From Glandiceps talaboti (lineage: Eukaryota; Hemichordata; Enteropneusta; Spengelidae), in assembly GCF_964340395.1 (NCBI RefSeq), contig NC_135565.1:5951642-6015641 (forward strand): a DNA stretch of 64,000 nt. Direction: 5' to 3'. Under the pieces are notes generated by a model, which worked only from the letters and a program-made list of their open reading frames with translations, did not search any database and was not told the DNA's origin. Of the stretch, positions 1-13,400 are shown in pieces (the stretch's first letter is position 1; every line of letters starts with the position of its first letter). A program made the position numbers and the translations under genes.

Positions 1-149
1 GCATGTTACGTCTGTATTCGATGCTTCACTGCAAATACAATTTGGAAATGCACCTTGAAAGGGAAACTTTTCTATCGATGACGAATGATGATGAATGTAG
101 AGTAGCTATGTGAATGATTGGACGAATGGTGAGTGGACGGTGTAATCAA

Positions 150-303
150 ATTAATAACACATACGCTCAGGAAATATCACAATTTAATGCCTGCCCTCGG
201 GCTGGCACTCTTTACCAAAATTTTGATGATCAAAATCTTAGTAAAGAGTGCCAACCCTTGTGCAGGCACTAAATTGTGGTATTGCCCTCGCTGGCATGTT
301 ATT
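150..303. repeat. Foldback (hairpin) element
   Basis: The segment is an almost full-length inverted repeat. The inner arms read tggcactctttac and gtaaagagtgcca; outer arms pair caatttaatgcctgc with gcaggcactaaattg, and the outermost parts also pair imperfectly. This is typical of foldback MITEs. No protein or clear target-site duplication was seen. The rest of positions 1-430 shows no gene. Confidence 0.6.
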
Positions 304-432
304 ATTTCATTTATTTATATTAACGCTCCAATTGCATGAATTGTATTTAGAAGCAGTTCTTGGTGGTAAATAAAATTAATTTAAATTAAAACACAGCACA
401 GAAAGATGTGCTCAAAGTTGATCGTCCTAACC

Positions 433-685
433 GTTGTATTGTATTGTATTGTATTGTATTGTATTGTATTGTATTGTATTGTATCGTATTGTATTGTATT
501 GTATTGTATTGTATTGTGTTGCGTTGCTTTGCGTTGTGTTGTGTTGTATTGTATTGTATTGTATAGTATTGTATGTTATGGTATGGTATGGTATGGTACA
601 GTATGGTATGATGTGGCGTGGTGTGGTGTGGTGTGACGTTGCGTTGCGTTGTGTTGTGTTGTGTTGTGTTGTGTTGTGTTCACTA
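433..685. repeat. (GTATT)n pentanucleotide repeat with drifted variants
   Basis: About 50 tandem copies of a 5-bp unit. The left part is nearly pure GTATT; it drifts through GTGTT, GGTAT and GTGGT variants to the right. The long frames read through it on both strands are products of the repeat, not genes. Confidence 0.9.
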
Positions 686-734
686 TGTGTGAATATTACG
701 TACAAGTACAGTACAGTACAACATCAACAGTACT

Positions 735-1705
735 AACAGTAAAGGACAGTACATACCGTATAACACTAATGAAACCATGGTAAAGGACAGTACATACCGT
801 ATAACACTAATGAAACCATGGTAAAGGACAGTACATACCGTATAACACTAATGAAACCATGGTAAAGGACAGTACAGACAGTATAGCACTAGCCAACATA
901 GCACTAATGAAACTATATGATAAATGACAGTACAGAGAGTATACCACTAATGAAACCATGGTAAAGGACAGTACAGACAGCATAGCACTAATGGAACTAT
1001 GGTAAACGACAGTACAGACAGTATGGAATGAAACCATGGTAAAGGACAGTACACACAGTATAGCAATAATAGAACCAAGGTAAAGGATAGTACAGACAGT
1101 ATAGCACTAATGGAACTATGGTAAAGGACAGTACATACAGTATAGCACTAATGGAACTATGGTAAAGGTCAGTACAGACAGTATGGAACTAATGAAACCA
1201 TGGCAAAGGACAGTACATGCAGTATAGCACTAATGAAACCATAGTAAAGGACAGTACATGCAGTATAGCACTAATAGAACCATATGGTAAAGGATAGTAC
1301 AGACAGTATATGACTAATGGGACTATGGCAAAGGACAGTACAGAGAGTATAGAACTAATGAAACCATAGTAAAGGACAGTACACACAGTATACCACTAAT
1401 GGAACCATGGTAAAGGATAGTACAGACAGTATAGCACTAATGAAACCATGGTAAAGGATAGTACAGACAGTATAGCACTAATGGAATTATGGTAAAGGAC
1501 AGTACAGAGAGTATATGACTAATGGAACTGTGGTATATGACAGTCCATACAGTATAGGACTAATGGAACCATGGTAAAGGATAGTACATACAGTATAGCA
1601 CTAATGAAACCATGGTAGAGGATAGTACAGACAGTATAACACTAATGGAACCATGGTAAAGGACAGTACATACAGTATAGCACTAATGAAACCATGATCT
1701 TAAAG
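735..1705. repeat. Minisatellite, ~42-bp unit, about 22 copies
   Basis: Direct tandem copies of a unit containing ggtaaaggacagtac and cactaatgaaaccatgg, with frequent point changes and a few length variants. It follows the pentanucleotide repeat almost directly. Confidence 0.9.
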
Positions 1706-4270
1706 GACTGAAAGACGACAAATAGTTCTGGGTTAACACAAGGAACAAAATAATACTCATCCAAATGTATTCAGTGTCGTTTTGATGACGTAATCAATAT
1801 ATATCTGTTTGATAAAGTCACGACAAAAAACAAATTACAAGATCTAAATAAATAAATTGATGTGTATTTTGTTCTGGGCACAATGCGGGGCCACTGCTTT
1901 TATATCAGATTCACATCTTGCAGTAGTCCCATATAATTAAAATCTCAGTATCAGGTTTTTTACCCAACCTACGGGACCTAAATGTTTTAGAATATCTTGT
2001 ATGTTCCAAACCTCCGATCCGAGTGTTAGTTATTATAAATGCTTCATTGGGGTGGAGGAGGGGTATACGGTATTGCTTAAGGTTACTGTGAAATTTCAGA
2101 TAACCGTGACTTCTCAGTGACTTGCATGTGTATAATTCACGGTATTAACTGTTAAACTAAGCACATACGGTTACTTTAATTAGTGATTCATTACATGCTC
2201 AATATCAAAAGTAAAGTAATTATATGTAATTGCTCCAAGAATATTTCACGCACGGTCGGTTATTACAGCTCTGATTGTGGTAGGCTACAGATAGCCTGTA
2301 ACAGCGTTAAAAGGACGGTGGGTACGAATTATTTTCGTTGACACCGTGTATACGCGTCGCAATATTTTATTTCATGTTATCTTATTTTTTTCTGAGCATA
2401 TAAATATGATTATACAGTGAAATATAAGACACAGAGCATGAGTTGGGGGTGGACTAACTGTTTGGCTCTGAATTCTGAATGTGGTCCGTAGCTTTAGATA
2501 TTTTTTTTAGAATATCGTGTTCCCTGAGCCACTCAGTTTAAATGACACAGAGGCCTACATTAAATTAGGGGCGAGATCAATAGTCCAATGTAGGATATAA
2601 AAAAAAACCAAAACAATTCTTTTAGTTAGACCTCGGACTTCACCCATTCTAACTAAAATGGCCAAAATTGAACATTGTTTCAGACAGCACAATCATTTTC
2701 AAATAAGTCTGTAGTAGTATTTATTCAGTAAAAATTCTTCCATTTCTCAATTTGATGACATTTTTTTAGTATTTAGGGTTACAAAACAGATTCCATTAAA
2801 AAGTAAAATCGGTTTTGCAGGATGAGAACTATTCACAAACTAAAAGAATTGAGCTTTTTTTAAAAAATCTTACTTTGAACTATTGATCTAGCCCCTGAGT
2901 AAAACGGGTATCGTAAAATTGACGTCGTTTTAACCATAGACCTCATGATAGACTGTGTTGTTCACGGTCCACATTATCGTGTATTTCAACACGGTAAATT
3001 TAAACCGCAGAGCGAGAACTACAGGGTAAAATAATCCATTTAAAACAAATTTAGTTAAGAATCTTTGGTTAAGAATGTCTTCTTCAAATATCCAAACGCT
3101 ATTTTCACATCACGGTGAACGCCCAATATTTTCATAAGGCGACATTATAGGCTATATATTTCATATATGTTAAATATCGGGCGTGGCGCCGGGTGCAATT
3201 TGCCAAGTATTAAACAAGCAGTCTTTGGGCGAGAACAATAAGTCTGCCCAGGCTAGGCAGACATGTGATTAAGAATATACGCCCAGAAGTAAACATGTTA
3301 GTTTTTTTTTTTACACAGCTCGTGACAATAAAGAGTTCAATAAGCCTCGACCAATGAGCGTCGTCATAGCAACGTCGCCATAGCAACCGCCACATGAAAT
3401 GGCTTGGGTCTATTTGTCACCACCACGTGATGTCACGCATGAAGAACGCTCAGGTTGTACAATCGATCATAGACGTTGGCGAGCAACGTCTATGGTATAT
3501 AATAACCAGCATGTAGCTGTGACATGATGCAGGTAGACCATAACACCCCATTGTTTCATACCATTTCAATCATGGTAAAATTCTATCTTTTTTAAGCTCA
3601 TGTTATACATTGAATTTTATAGGACACTAGGCTTATTTGGCGTTACACAGTTCAAATCAAAACAGCCGAGAGACGAATCAAACACATATTTGAATAATGA
3701 AAGTATTTTTATTACATGTTTGATGTATTTATTTATTAATTTAAGTTTATTTATCTATTTATTTATTTATTTCTTGTTTATCTATTTATTTACGAAGAAG
3801 GTCGATTAGGATTGTGAAATTAAAACCAGTTTTTAAATATTCACACAAATGTAGAATGTGTTTTCAAATTACCAAAGATAAGATTAGGTAAGATGCTGTG
3901 AAATTATGCAACTTCAAAAAGATACCGAAAAACAGTTTGCAATCTATATTGCTATGGCAACCGAAAAGTGTCTGTGTGCATGTACAATCTATGACTCATA
4001 CATATTTATACGGCGTCAGTGGAACCGCCAAGTATTGTCATAGCGAACCGGTTCTAGGCAGTTCTGAACTAGTCAAATCTGGTTTGAACCAGTTTCGACT
4101 GGATTGACGTGAACGCCAATGGTTGCCGGAAGTCGTGTAACGGATCACAGCGAGGCTGATAGCGATAGGGTCAACGAAAGATTGTCTGAACGTGAGCGTG
4201 TAGTTAAGGGAGGAAGCAACTTCTTTCACGCATTACAAATTTGTGGCTTATTTAACAGACGGAACGAAGG
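1706..4270. other. Upstream region of the TIF1 gene, one inverted-repeat element
   Basis: AT-rich DNA with no supported gene. It holds the inverted-repeat element at 2567-2896. From about 4020 the base composition becomes more mixed with more CpG, as expected for a promoter and 5' untranslated region of the gene starting at 4271. No TATA box or initiator could be assigned. Confidence 0.5.
2567..2896. mobile_element. MITE-like element with ~65-bp terminal inverted repeats
   Basis: The left end reads aggggcgagatcaatagt; the right end is its reverse complement with one change (actattgatctagcccct). The similarity continues inward through a T/A-rich stretch to caattcttttagtt and aactaaaagaattg. 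Total about 330 bp, no coding capacity. No clean target-site duplication found, so the superfamily is unassigned. Confidence 0.65.
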
Positions 4271-4433
4271 ATGAGTTCGGAAGCAAGTACGACAGTAGAC
4301 GGAGACATTAATAAGGAGACTGGGAAGATCGTGTGCGGTGTGTGCAAGTCGGGATTTGCGGGGAGGAATCCCAAACTGATGCCTTGTTTGCATACGTTTT
4401 GTAAGGAGTGCATAACCACTGGGGACGACGGAG
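4271..4433 (+). CDS. TIF1: TIF1 exon 1: start codon and first part of RING
   Basis: Residues 1-54 plus one base. It carries CGVC, CLH and CKEC of the RING. The donor is gag|gtaaga. The frame stays open past the donor to 4717, but the RING is completed only by joining to 19976 (ends in G, next exon begins CT: Ala, then Ile-Arg-Cys-Pro-Ser-Cys). Confidence 0.93.
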
Positions 4434-7400
4434 GTAAGAGGCGTTGTCATGTGATAATACACTGGCTAAATGTTGAATACCATAAACTAGATAAAACAGA
4501 CGGAGCATTAGAAATTGCCACGATTGTGAACTTGGGTATGACAAGAGAGTCCGGTAGGGCTATCTCAATACACGGTTCTTTGTTATGTAAATTATACCTG
4601 GTCCTTGTGTCACTTGTCCATAGTAGTACTTACGAGTGTAGTCCCAGCGATCTGGGGACCCAAGGCATGCAACGAAGACGAACACTTTTTGTACTTGCTT
4701 TTTCCCGCCAAGGGTAACATTTCTCTGTTGATTACTTAGACAACACTCGTGGAGGACGTTGGACCCAGTTTTCAATGTGACCTTAGTTTTGTATTGAATA
4801 ATGACCCTGCTTGGACAATCGGTTTCTCGAAACATCTACATAGTACATGGCATTGGTATTGGTAGTTGGTACATGTACTATGTAGTACACGTCCACGTGA
4901 TTCGCACTCTGCAATGTTTCAGGTAGAGAGAACGACCTTTACTGCCATGTAGCGGTTTCGCTCCGCCCTCCGCTAGAACCTTTCCAAACCCCATCAGAAA
5001 CTAAAAAGTAAAACGAAAAATGTCGAGTAACACAAAATAAAAGATAATAAAAAAGTATTGCAAATAAAAACAAAGCTACAATTATTGCAACTAAAGGCTC
5101 CCAGTGTAATTTGATTTGCTGGGGTGTACCATGGATCTATTATCTCAATAATAGATCCATGGTGTACAGGCTCAGTTAGTGAATTGAAGTTTAAGTTTAT
5201 GGTTCTCGTCACAATGCATCCAATACTGTTACTACCATTAATTACAAATTTTGTATCGTCTGCTATATAATACATATATGTCGGTACCATTCCTATTCAC
5301 ATGTACATTATACCATGGATGTATATCCATGCCTATACTATATACATGTAGTACTTGAACAATATTATATGTCACCCATTTGAAATGTATTCACATTTAA
5401 ATTTTAAATTTATAAAGCCAACCAGCATTTTCATGTAAATCATCTAAATTAGTTATTTTTGCCAAAGTTAGTTCCCTGAAAATGTCAAACCTTCACTTCA
5501 AAATAAATCACCAGTTCCTCGTTTGATGTAGTTTGATGGTGTTCGAATGGCTACAGGTCACTAGAGGGACAAGGGAAAGTGTCAACATCTTTCATTTATT
5601 TAGAGATCTAGAAATTTGAAAATCAAATTTTGGTGAGTCCAATAAAAACCATCTTCAGGTTAAGTCCATGTAAAAGGCAAGGGCCATGACCTAATACTTA
5701 ATTGCTGACAAATAATTATGCGTAACAGTTGTGACCAGACTTTTACCTTTGGGTGAAACCAGCTTAAATTGATAGCTTTGTACCAGCAATACTTTTAAAA
5801 CATTTATTTTTGTTAGTTCAACTGGCAGTAGAAACACCTACCTCCATGGATCAGCCATCATGGAACAATTTAATTAAAAAATACATTGCACAATTAAGTA
5901 AAAGCCTACTTCGTAAATAATTAAAATATAGCCATAGCATACAGGTGTCTGTCTGCCTGAAAGGTGATCCAGAGCAAAAGAGTGATCTCGTATTTGATCT
6001 TCCACTGGTAATGTGAGAACCTCGGAGTGAAACCCAGGCCTTTAATTATAAAATAAATTTATATTGTTATGATGTGGTTACTATAAAAATGACTTGTTCT
6101 GGTACAAGATGTGTAATACCCACATGACCCCACCCCACCCCTCCCCTCCCCACACACCATACATGTACATGTTTAATATTAATGTATATTCTGGATACAA
6201 CTACATACATAATGTTTTCATATTACTACTTTCTTTTGTATGTGGGTGGGGAGGGGCAGATTTGTGTCATCAGATTGTATCCTTGGCTTTTGTATAAAAA
6301 ATTATTTGTTTCAAAGATGGTATTTGTAATAATGAATAATAATAATAAATATTTACTTGTAGAGCACCTTATATCCAGAAAGTGTTCATAGGCGCGTAAC
6401 AGGAAATATTAAAATGAGACAAATCAAGAAAAAAATACAACTTTGTAAAAACGTGAAGATTAAATGTGAAGATTAAAATTGTACATTTTTGTTCAATCAT
6501 TAAGGGGATGGTAGGCAGGTAAAATTTACCCAAGTTCCTCTTTCATTATACCGGGGTTACCTACAAAGTTCTGTACATGTACACTGGCAGTGATGAGGTC
6601 AAACTGAGGTACCTTTCATTTTACCAGGGTTATCTACATGTACATTGTACTGGTCAATGTTTTTGTTACGGGTGGTAGGCAGGTAAAATCTACTTGTATC
6701 GTTCCACTGTCATTCTACCAGGGGTTACCTACAACTGTACATGTATATTACCAGTGTTTTTGTTAAGGGTGGTAGGCAGGTAAACTCTATGTACAGTTCC
6801 CCTGTCATTTTACCAGGGGTTACCTACAACTGTATATTACCAGTGTTTTTGTTATGGTTGGTAGACAGGTAAAATCTACATGTCCAGTTCCCCAGTCATT
6901 CAACCAGGGGTTATCCTACGTGTACATACTATCATTTATCGTTGTGACAACCAAGGTCTGTCGGGTTCAAAAATCCTGGTTAAAAATGAAACTCTTGGTT
7001 AGTCTGATTGATGAATAATAAAACTACCTGTTCTCACCATGCATGAGAGTTGCATTATACATTTGCATTTTATACATATATGTTTCCTGTGATTTTCACT
7101 TTGATCATGGCTACACCAGTGTTGCAGCCAGCCTTTTCAAAGAGTGGGACAAAATGTCCCAAAACTTCCATTTTTCTGGTCATCATACAATTTTTGGGGG
7201 ACATTGCAAAAAAAGTGCCAATAGCATTGTAGCACAACTGTACAGTTTTTCAAAATATTTACCCACATGCTGACCCATGCTAGATATTTGCTGAATGATT
7301 ATGCAGTTGCCTATCCAACCCAGTTGTTATCTTTGCAATGTACATGATCATTTGGCTATTGCTATAGGCGTGGTCATGTTGCTAAACATATTTGCATACA

Positions 7401-10400
7401 ATGTTAGTGTGGGTCATCTATGACCTGTCACTTCCAAAATTGTGGGTCAGGTCAAAAAATGTGTGTCAAATGACCCCAAAAAACCCTCTGGCTGCAACAC
7501 TGTACACTCGTGAGGAACTCTGGTAAATTGATCAGGAACTGGTAATATTTACTGGCTTTAGACATGGAATACTTTTCTCTCAGTGATAGATGACGTGATG
7601 ACGATGTCACCATAACGGCCATCTAACAGACTCTAAATATAAATATTGCAAAACTCAGAATGTATACAGAAACGTATGTGTACAGTACATGTATGTAAGT
7701 ACATGTATGTACGTGTGTGAAGCCCATAGAAATTACACAACCAGAAGTGCAGTAAAAGTTGTATGAAACTTCCGACAAATGGTGCATGTATTTCTATGGA
7801 CGCACAAAGTAAGATTCACAAAAATATATGTACAAATGTATGGATCCAATGTGGTCCCAGACTAGTACCAGGCATGTGTACTAGCTCTGCAGCCTACATG
7901 TACAATGTAGATGCTTGTTACATCATAACATGTACATACATGTACACAATGTATGTAAAGAAATGTAGGTTATGTAATTGTAGATAACAACAGGTATTGC
8001 TTTTCTTGAGCCATATCATGATATTGAACAACTTGAATTTATCATACATTGTATCTCTGACATTTTTAACATCTATTGATTATTATTAAAACCCCAGGGC
8101 CCCATATTATACCCACTTTGACCAAAAATCAATACCCTATTTTAGACCATTTCAGGTTTGTAAAAGATTGAAGTTAGCCCTAAATGAGGCAACATTTTGG
8201 GACAGTTATGACAACACTTTGGGACAGTTATGATTTGGTAAAGAGCAGTGTACCACATTTTACATGTATACCTTGAGCAAAATGAAGTGGACCCTGTTTT
8301 AGACTCTTCAGCTCGAAAAAACAGACCCCATTTTAGACCAAAGGGTTAGAAAACACCCCCCAAAGGGCAGCACATATACACATTTATACGTCACCTGTCA
8401 CCAATCTCGCATTCTGATTGGTTGAGAGCCCTGCAGATACACAGGCGTATTTTTCACCAACAGCCGTTTTTTTGCTTGTTGTATCACGTGATCACTGCAC
8501 ATCCCCTTGTAAACAAATCTAGCAGACAACTAGAGATCGAACTATAACCAGCATTTCCAATGCCAAATTTGTTGTCAATCGAACAAAATATCACCGTTGT
8601 ATACATTGTAACAAGTCTTTGAACTGTATGTTTTGTGTCAGAGGGAAAATGTCAAAAATTCCATGCAGAACGGCGATAGTCCAGATACGGTCGTCACGCG
8701 ATCGTGAACATGAATTCCTAAATTTATGAAGGATATCAAAATTACCACCACAGAGTGTGCATTTTTGGCTTAACTAGAACAACAAAGTATATCACAAACA
8801 TTTATGTAAATTTAATGGAATACAGTACGCAAAACAAAGACGCACTCATTTTTCAGCTGATGGTTATAAGTTTGAATATATCTATGAGTGATATGCAAAT
8901 AGTAAACAATACGTTATACTACTGAGCAAACGCGCACTCTAATTGGATGATAAAGTTAAGGCTGAGATGTAAACAACCGCATTGCAATTACCAGAGAGGT
9001 GCATGATACTACGCTCAACAGTATAACGCGGAAGTGATTTTATTTTAACATGAAACAGCATTTTTAGACATTCAAAAATGAATTCATAGTCGCAGGTGAC
9101 GTATAAGTATGTTATTTGCCAAATACTGTTCCACATCTTGCTGCTCGAGGTAATTTTTCTGGTATAACGGCTCGCTTCCGGCTCTCCGTTATACCAGAAA
9201 AATTACCTCTCGCAGCAAGATATGGAACGGTATTTGGCAAATAACATATACGTACGTAGTCTCAAATAAGGGGAGTAGCCCCCCCCCCTTCCCCAGGGAT
9301 TCAGTGCAAAGTTGTTGATGACACCTTTTATAACAACTCATCAAACTGACTACCTACCAAACACAGAAGTTGAATTGGAAACCTGCTACATGTACATGTA
9401 CAAAATGTATGTAATGGGTTAGTTGGTTAGTGATCCTTTTTGAGGTGAACATTGCTGCCTACATGTAGGAAGTTACAATGTAACTCTTTGAGCAAGATTT
9501 TTTAGGATCAATTTTGTGCCTGAATTTTAAATTTTGGGAGCAAAATGCTCCTAAAATTGAAAACTTACTATTTATCAAACTTGATTTAAACAATTATCAT
9601 GAGTACTAAACTGAGTGAATGAGTGAACAAGGGAGTGAGTGAGAAAATAAATGAATGGAGGATAGTCATTAATTACATGTAAGATAAGCATTATGGAAGT
9701 TTGACACCTTGGGGTGTAGATGCTCTCAATTCGTGCTACCAGAAATATTATTTGAACACCGACAAGCTAAAAATAACAATCATTTGACTAACAATGTATT
9801 GGTTGTTACTGTAACTTCCTGGTTGTTACCATGACTTCCTAGTTGTTACCATGATTTCCGTGCCATGTACATTTGTACTTACAGACCTACATATATGTGA
9901 GACCAAGTTTACCTTCTTCTATTTTGACATTCCAACATTATTAGATACAAATGTAAAATATACCCAGGCCAGTGTGCCCTCTACTGATAGCCAAATTTTG
10001 TTATCAAAATGATAAAAAACTATGTTTTCTTGAGAGTCGCCACATAGTAAGATACATGTCGGGGAACACTAAAGTTTGGGTGCATAACTATACATGTATG
10101 TAGAAATTGTGTGTGTCAGTGGAGCGTCAAATTGGCTTAGAGGGCATACTGATGTACAATGTACATGTATATTGTAACAGTATACAAATGTACAGGTATC
10201 AAGAAATAGCACTCTTCTAAGTTCTAATTTGGTTTCCAATGAATGGATATGCATGATGTATTGTAACGAGTTTTTTCATTTTCTCTTGTGAGATAGCCAT
10301 GTACATGTGAATTGTACAGAGCAAAATATTGTACGTTTGTACATAAGTAGTATACATTTACAAAATAAAACAAAAATTAATTCAAATTGCTTCTTTGAAC

Positions 10401-13400
10401 ATTTGTCATATTTCTCCATCAGAGAACAGTACATTTGTATGTTACACATTTTGAGCAATCCAAAATAGATATGTGTAATAACAAATTTGTAGGTGATTGT
10501 AAATTTCCTATTATAGCCATAAATGACACATTATTGTTTATGGTGTCAATAAATGTCTTCATTTTATTAAAATATACCGGCATATAACTGTTATTAAAAC
10601 GATTTAGGTTCCCAAATCATGCCAGGAAGCAGTGCTTTTGTTAAGGGTAGTAAGCAGGTAAAATCTACCTGAATTCCCCTGTCATTTATTGGGTTCCCCC
10701 TGCCAAAATTACAGTATACATGCAATGTGTGGGAAACTACATGTATGCCTATTTTACCCCCTTTCTGTAACCAGGGTTCCCAACCTTAGCAAAAACACTG
10801 GAAAGGATTCATACAATTTGATAAATGGACGGCTTTGCTACCTGTTCCCTTTGACAAGACATGTATGCTTGTTTCTGTCACCTTGCTATAAAAATAATCC
10901 TTGGTGTATAGCAATTAATTAGTCCATTTATTTGTTAAGATTGTACATAGAATGCAAAACCAATTAGATATACATGGTAAGAAAAGAATAAGTGCTATAG
11001 TGTTTATTTAAAAAAAAAATACTATCATACCAATAACCTTAATGAATATGATGCAGTATTTATATGAATCACACTTATTCTGAATTAGATATCCTGTTTT
11101 TCACAACTTTTTTTTTGTGTATAAATAAATACCCCCTGCCTTCGGTTTTCTAAGATTGATACAACAGTGATAAGCTATTGACATAGTCCCTGTATGGAGG
11201 CATATCTGAAAACTAGTTTATATTTAGAGTTCAATGAACTTACAGTACTGTTCTGAGACTTCCAATTTTTTTACACTATGTTGATCAAAGGGGGATTTAG
11301 AATTACACAACAGAAGAACTGCTATCACCCACTTGTGTAATCTACTAAGAACAGAAGTGTTATCTTATCAATGAAGCCTTAATGATTACATACATGCACA
11401 TGTATTCATTCTTTTGTTTTCTGCCAGACAACTGTATTTCACACCTAAATTTTAAACCTTTGTCAAGCTGATCATGAAAGCCAGTAAAATGTACATGTAA
11501 TACATAATGTACATATATGTGGCAAGAAAACCGAAATACAAATTTTGATCATGCCACGTTTATAGAAAATGCTATCAAATCCTTTTAAATATGATACAGT
11601 ATTTTTTTGCACAATTTTCTTTGTAATACACACAGATCAATAAAATGTAAGCCAACAAAATTCAAAGTATCCATGAGTAAAAACTGCTCTGGTGCCATGT
11701 TGTTAAAAGGATTTCGATACATATTGTGAATTCTGTGCAATATTGTTGACAGCTGTCTGTGATGAAATCTGGGATATGTAATATTAAACAATGTATGTTG
11801 AAAGCAAACAATAGATGTTACTACATCTACATATGTACATTTTGTACATGTATGTATAATATGTAGTATTATTTCATTATAGGATTGTAGTCTTGTTTTC
11901 CCAACTGGTTAAGGCAGTTAATCCTGTGTAGTCCTGTTTTTTAGTCTTTTGCGTTACAAACAAATAGTCCCCTCCTTGGTAGAAAGCTGATTAAAATCAG
12001 TTTGAATATAACTTACACTTTTTACAAATGGCCATTTGGAATGAAGCTACAATTCATGTATACTACAGCAGCAGACAGGGTTTTGGCTTATTGTGAAATA
12101 TATAGACTGTATGTTCTACAACGCGCGTCTGCATCACTGGTTCTGCTGTCTACATCACTGGTTCGGCTGTCTACATCACTGATTCTGCTGTCTACATCAC
12201 TGGTTCTGCTGTCTACATCACTGGTTCTGCTGTGTTCAAAATATGTCAAAAAATTCAAAATTACCACTACTTTCCCTGATTTTTCTTTGATATTAATGAT
12301 GCTGGTATAAATTATGTTATTCTGCAATACATGTATTTGTCTTCATTCAACCCGAAAATCTGTGTGACCTAACGGTTGTCACTACTCGTCTCGCAACTTG
12401 TAGTGTCGAGGGCCCCTTAGGTCACCCATGTTTTCCTTTGCTGAATGAAGAAATATATTGGGGAATAACATTTAATTGTTCCATGTTTTAGAAATCATAC
12501 CAGAGTTGTTTACTAGCAATGAAAGGATTTGATATCAATCTCTCTACTAGAACATTTAAATGGCCCGCTTCGAAAAAGGATTAAAATTTAGGTGTGAAAA
12601 ACTGCTAATTTGCAGAAAGAATTAAAAATTGGTCCAGAACAAAGGAATAATCCTATGTAATCCCCATGACGCCACTGATAAGATAACACTAATGCCAGAA
12701 CCTGGGATTGAAACCTTGGCCTTTAACAGATGGCCCTGTCATGTCATCTGGCATAAAGACACCTTGTGTCCATTCATTTAAGTAACAATCTTTTGTTACT
12801 TACATTACACTAGTAACACTAACAGGTGAGATCTCTCTTTTAATTTATGTGTTGTATGATACATTCAAACTCCAAAGTGGTGGCAAGCGCATTATGACAT
12901 CATACATGTACCATGTGAAATGTAAACACAAAATTCTCTTTTTTTAGACACTATTTGTACATGTATATTTTCAATAGAAATGACATGTACCTATAATTCA
13001 TTATATAAATATTTATTATATGAAATTAATATTTTTGTTGCCAACGTAAATGTAAACACAAACACACAATTCTATTTTTGACATTATATTTTCCATTTTA
13101 GAATTTACATGTAGTCCATACATGTATGTGACTATGTACATGTACAGTCTGCATTTATATACACAGTACAAATATTAAGAAGGAAGTAACCATAACTTTT
13201 ATACACGTGTACATGACATATCTATATGCAGCATATCACGCCTACACTACATGTACTACTACTGTACTACTAGTCACTACCTTGACCCACAAAAATGTAC
13301 ACTATACATGATAGGATGTCTGCACGTACATTGTAGTACAGATCCAATATACACATGTAAAAAATGTACACATACACATACAGATATGTACCTGATTAAC

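Noticed and set aside
406-736. Long open frames on both strands across the GTATT repeat
   Set aside because: They consist only of the pentanucleotide repeat and have no domain or splice context.
4434-4717. Extension of the first TIF1 exon to the stop at 4717
   Set aside because: The RING needs the CPSC from 19976 and a good donor is at 4434; the extension has no domain character. A short isoform is possible but unsupported.
8080-8360. Possible MITE around ccccagggccccat and cccaaagggcagc
   Set aside because: The ends pair poorly and no second copy was found in the window.
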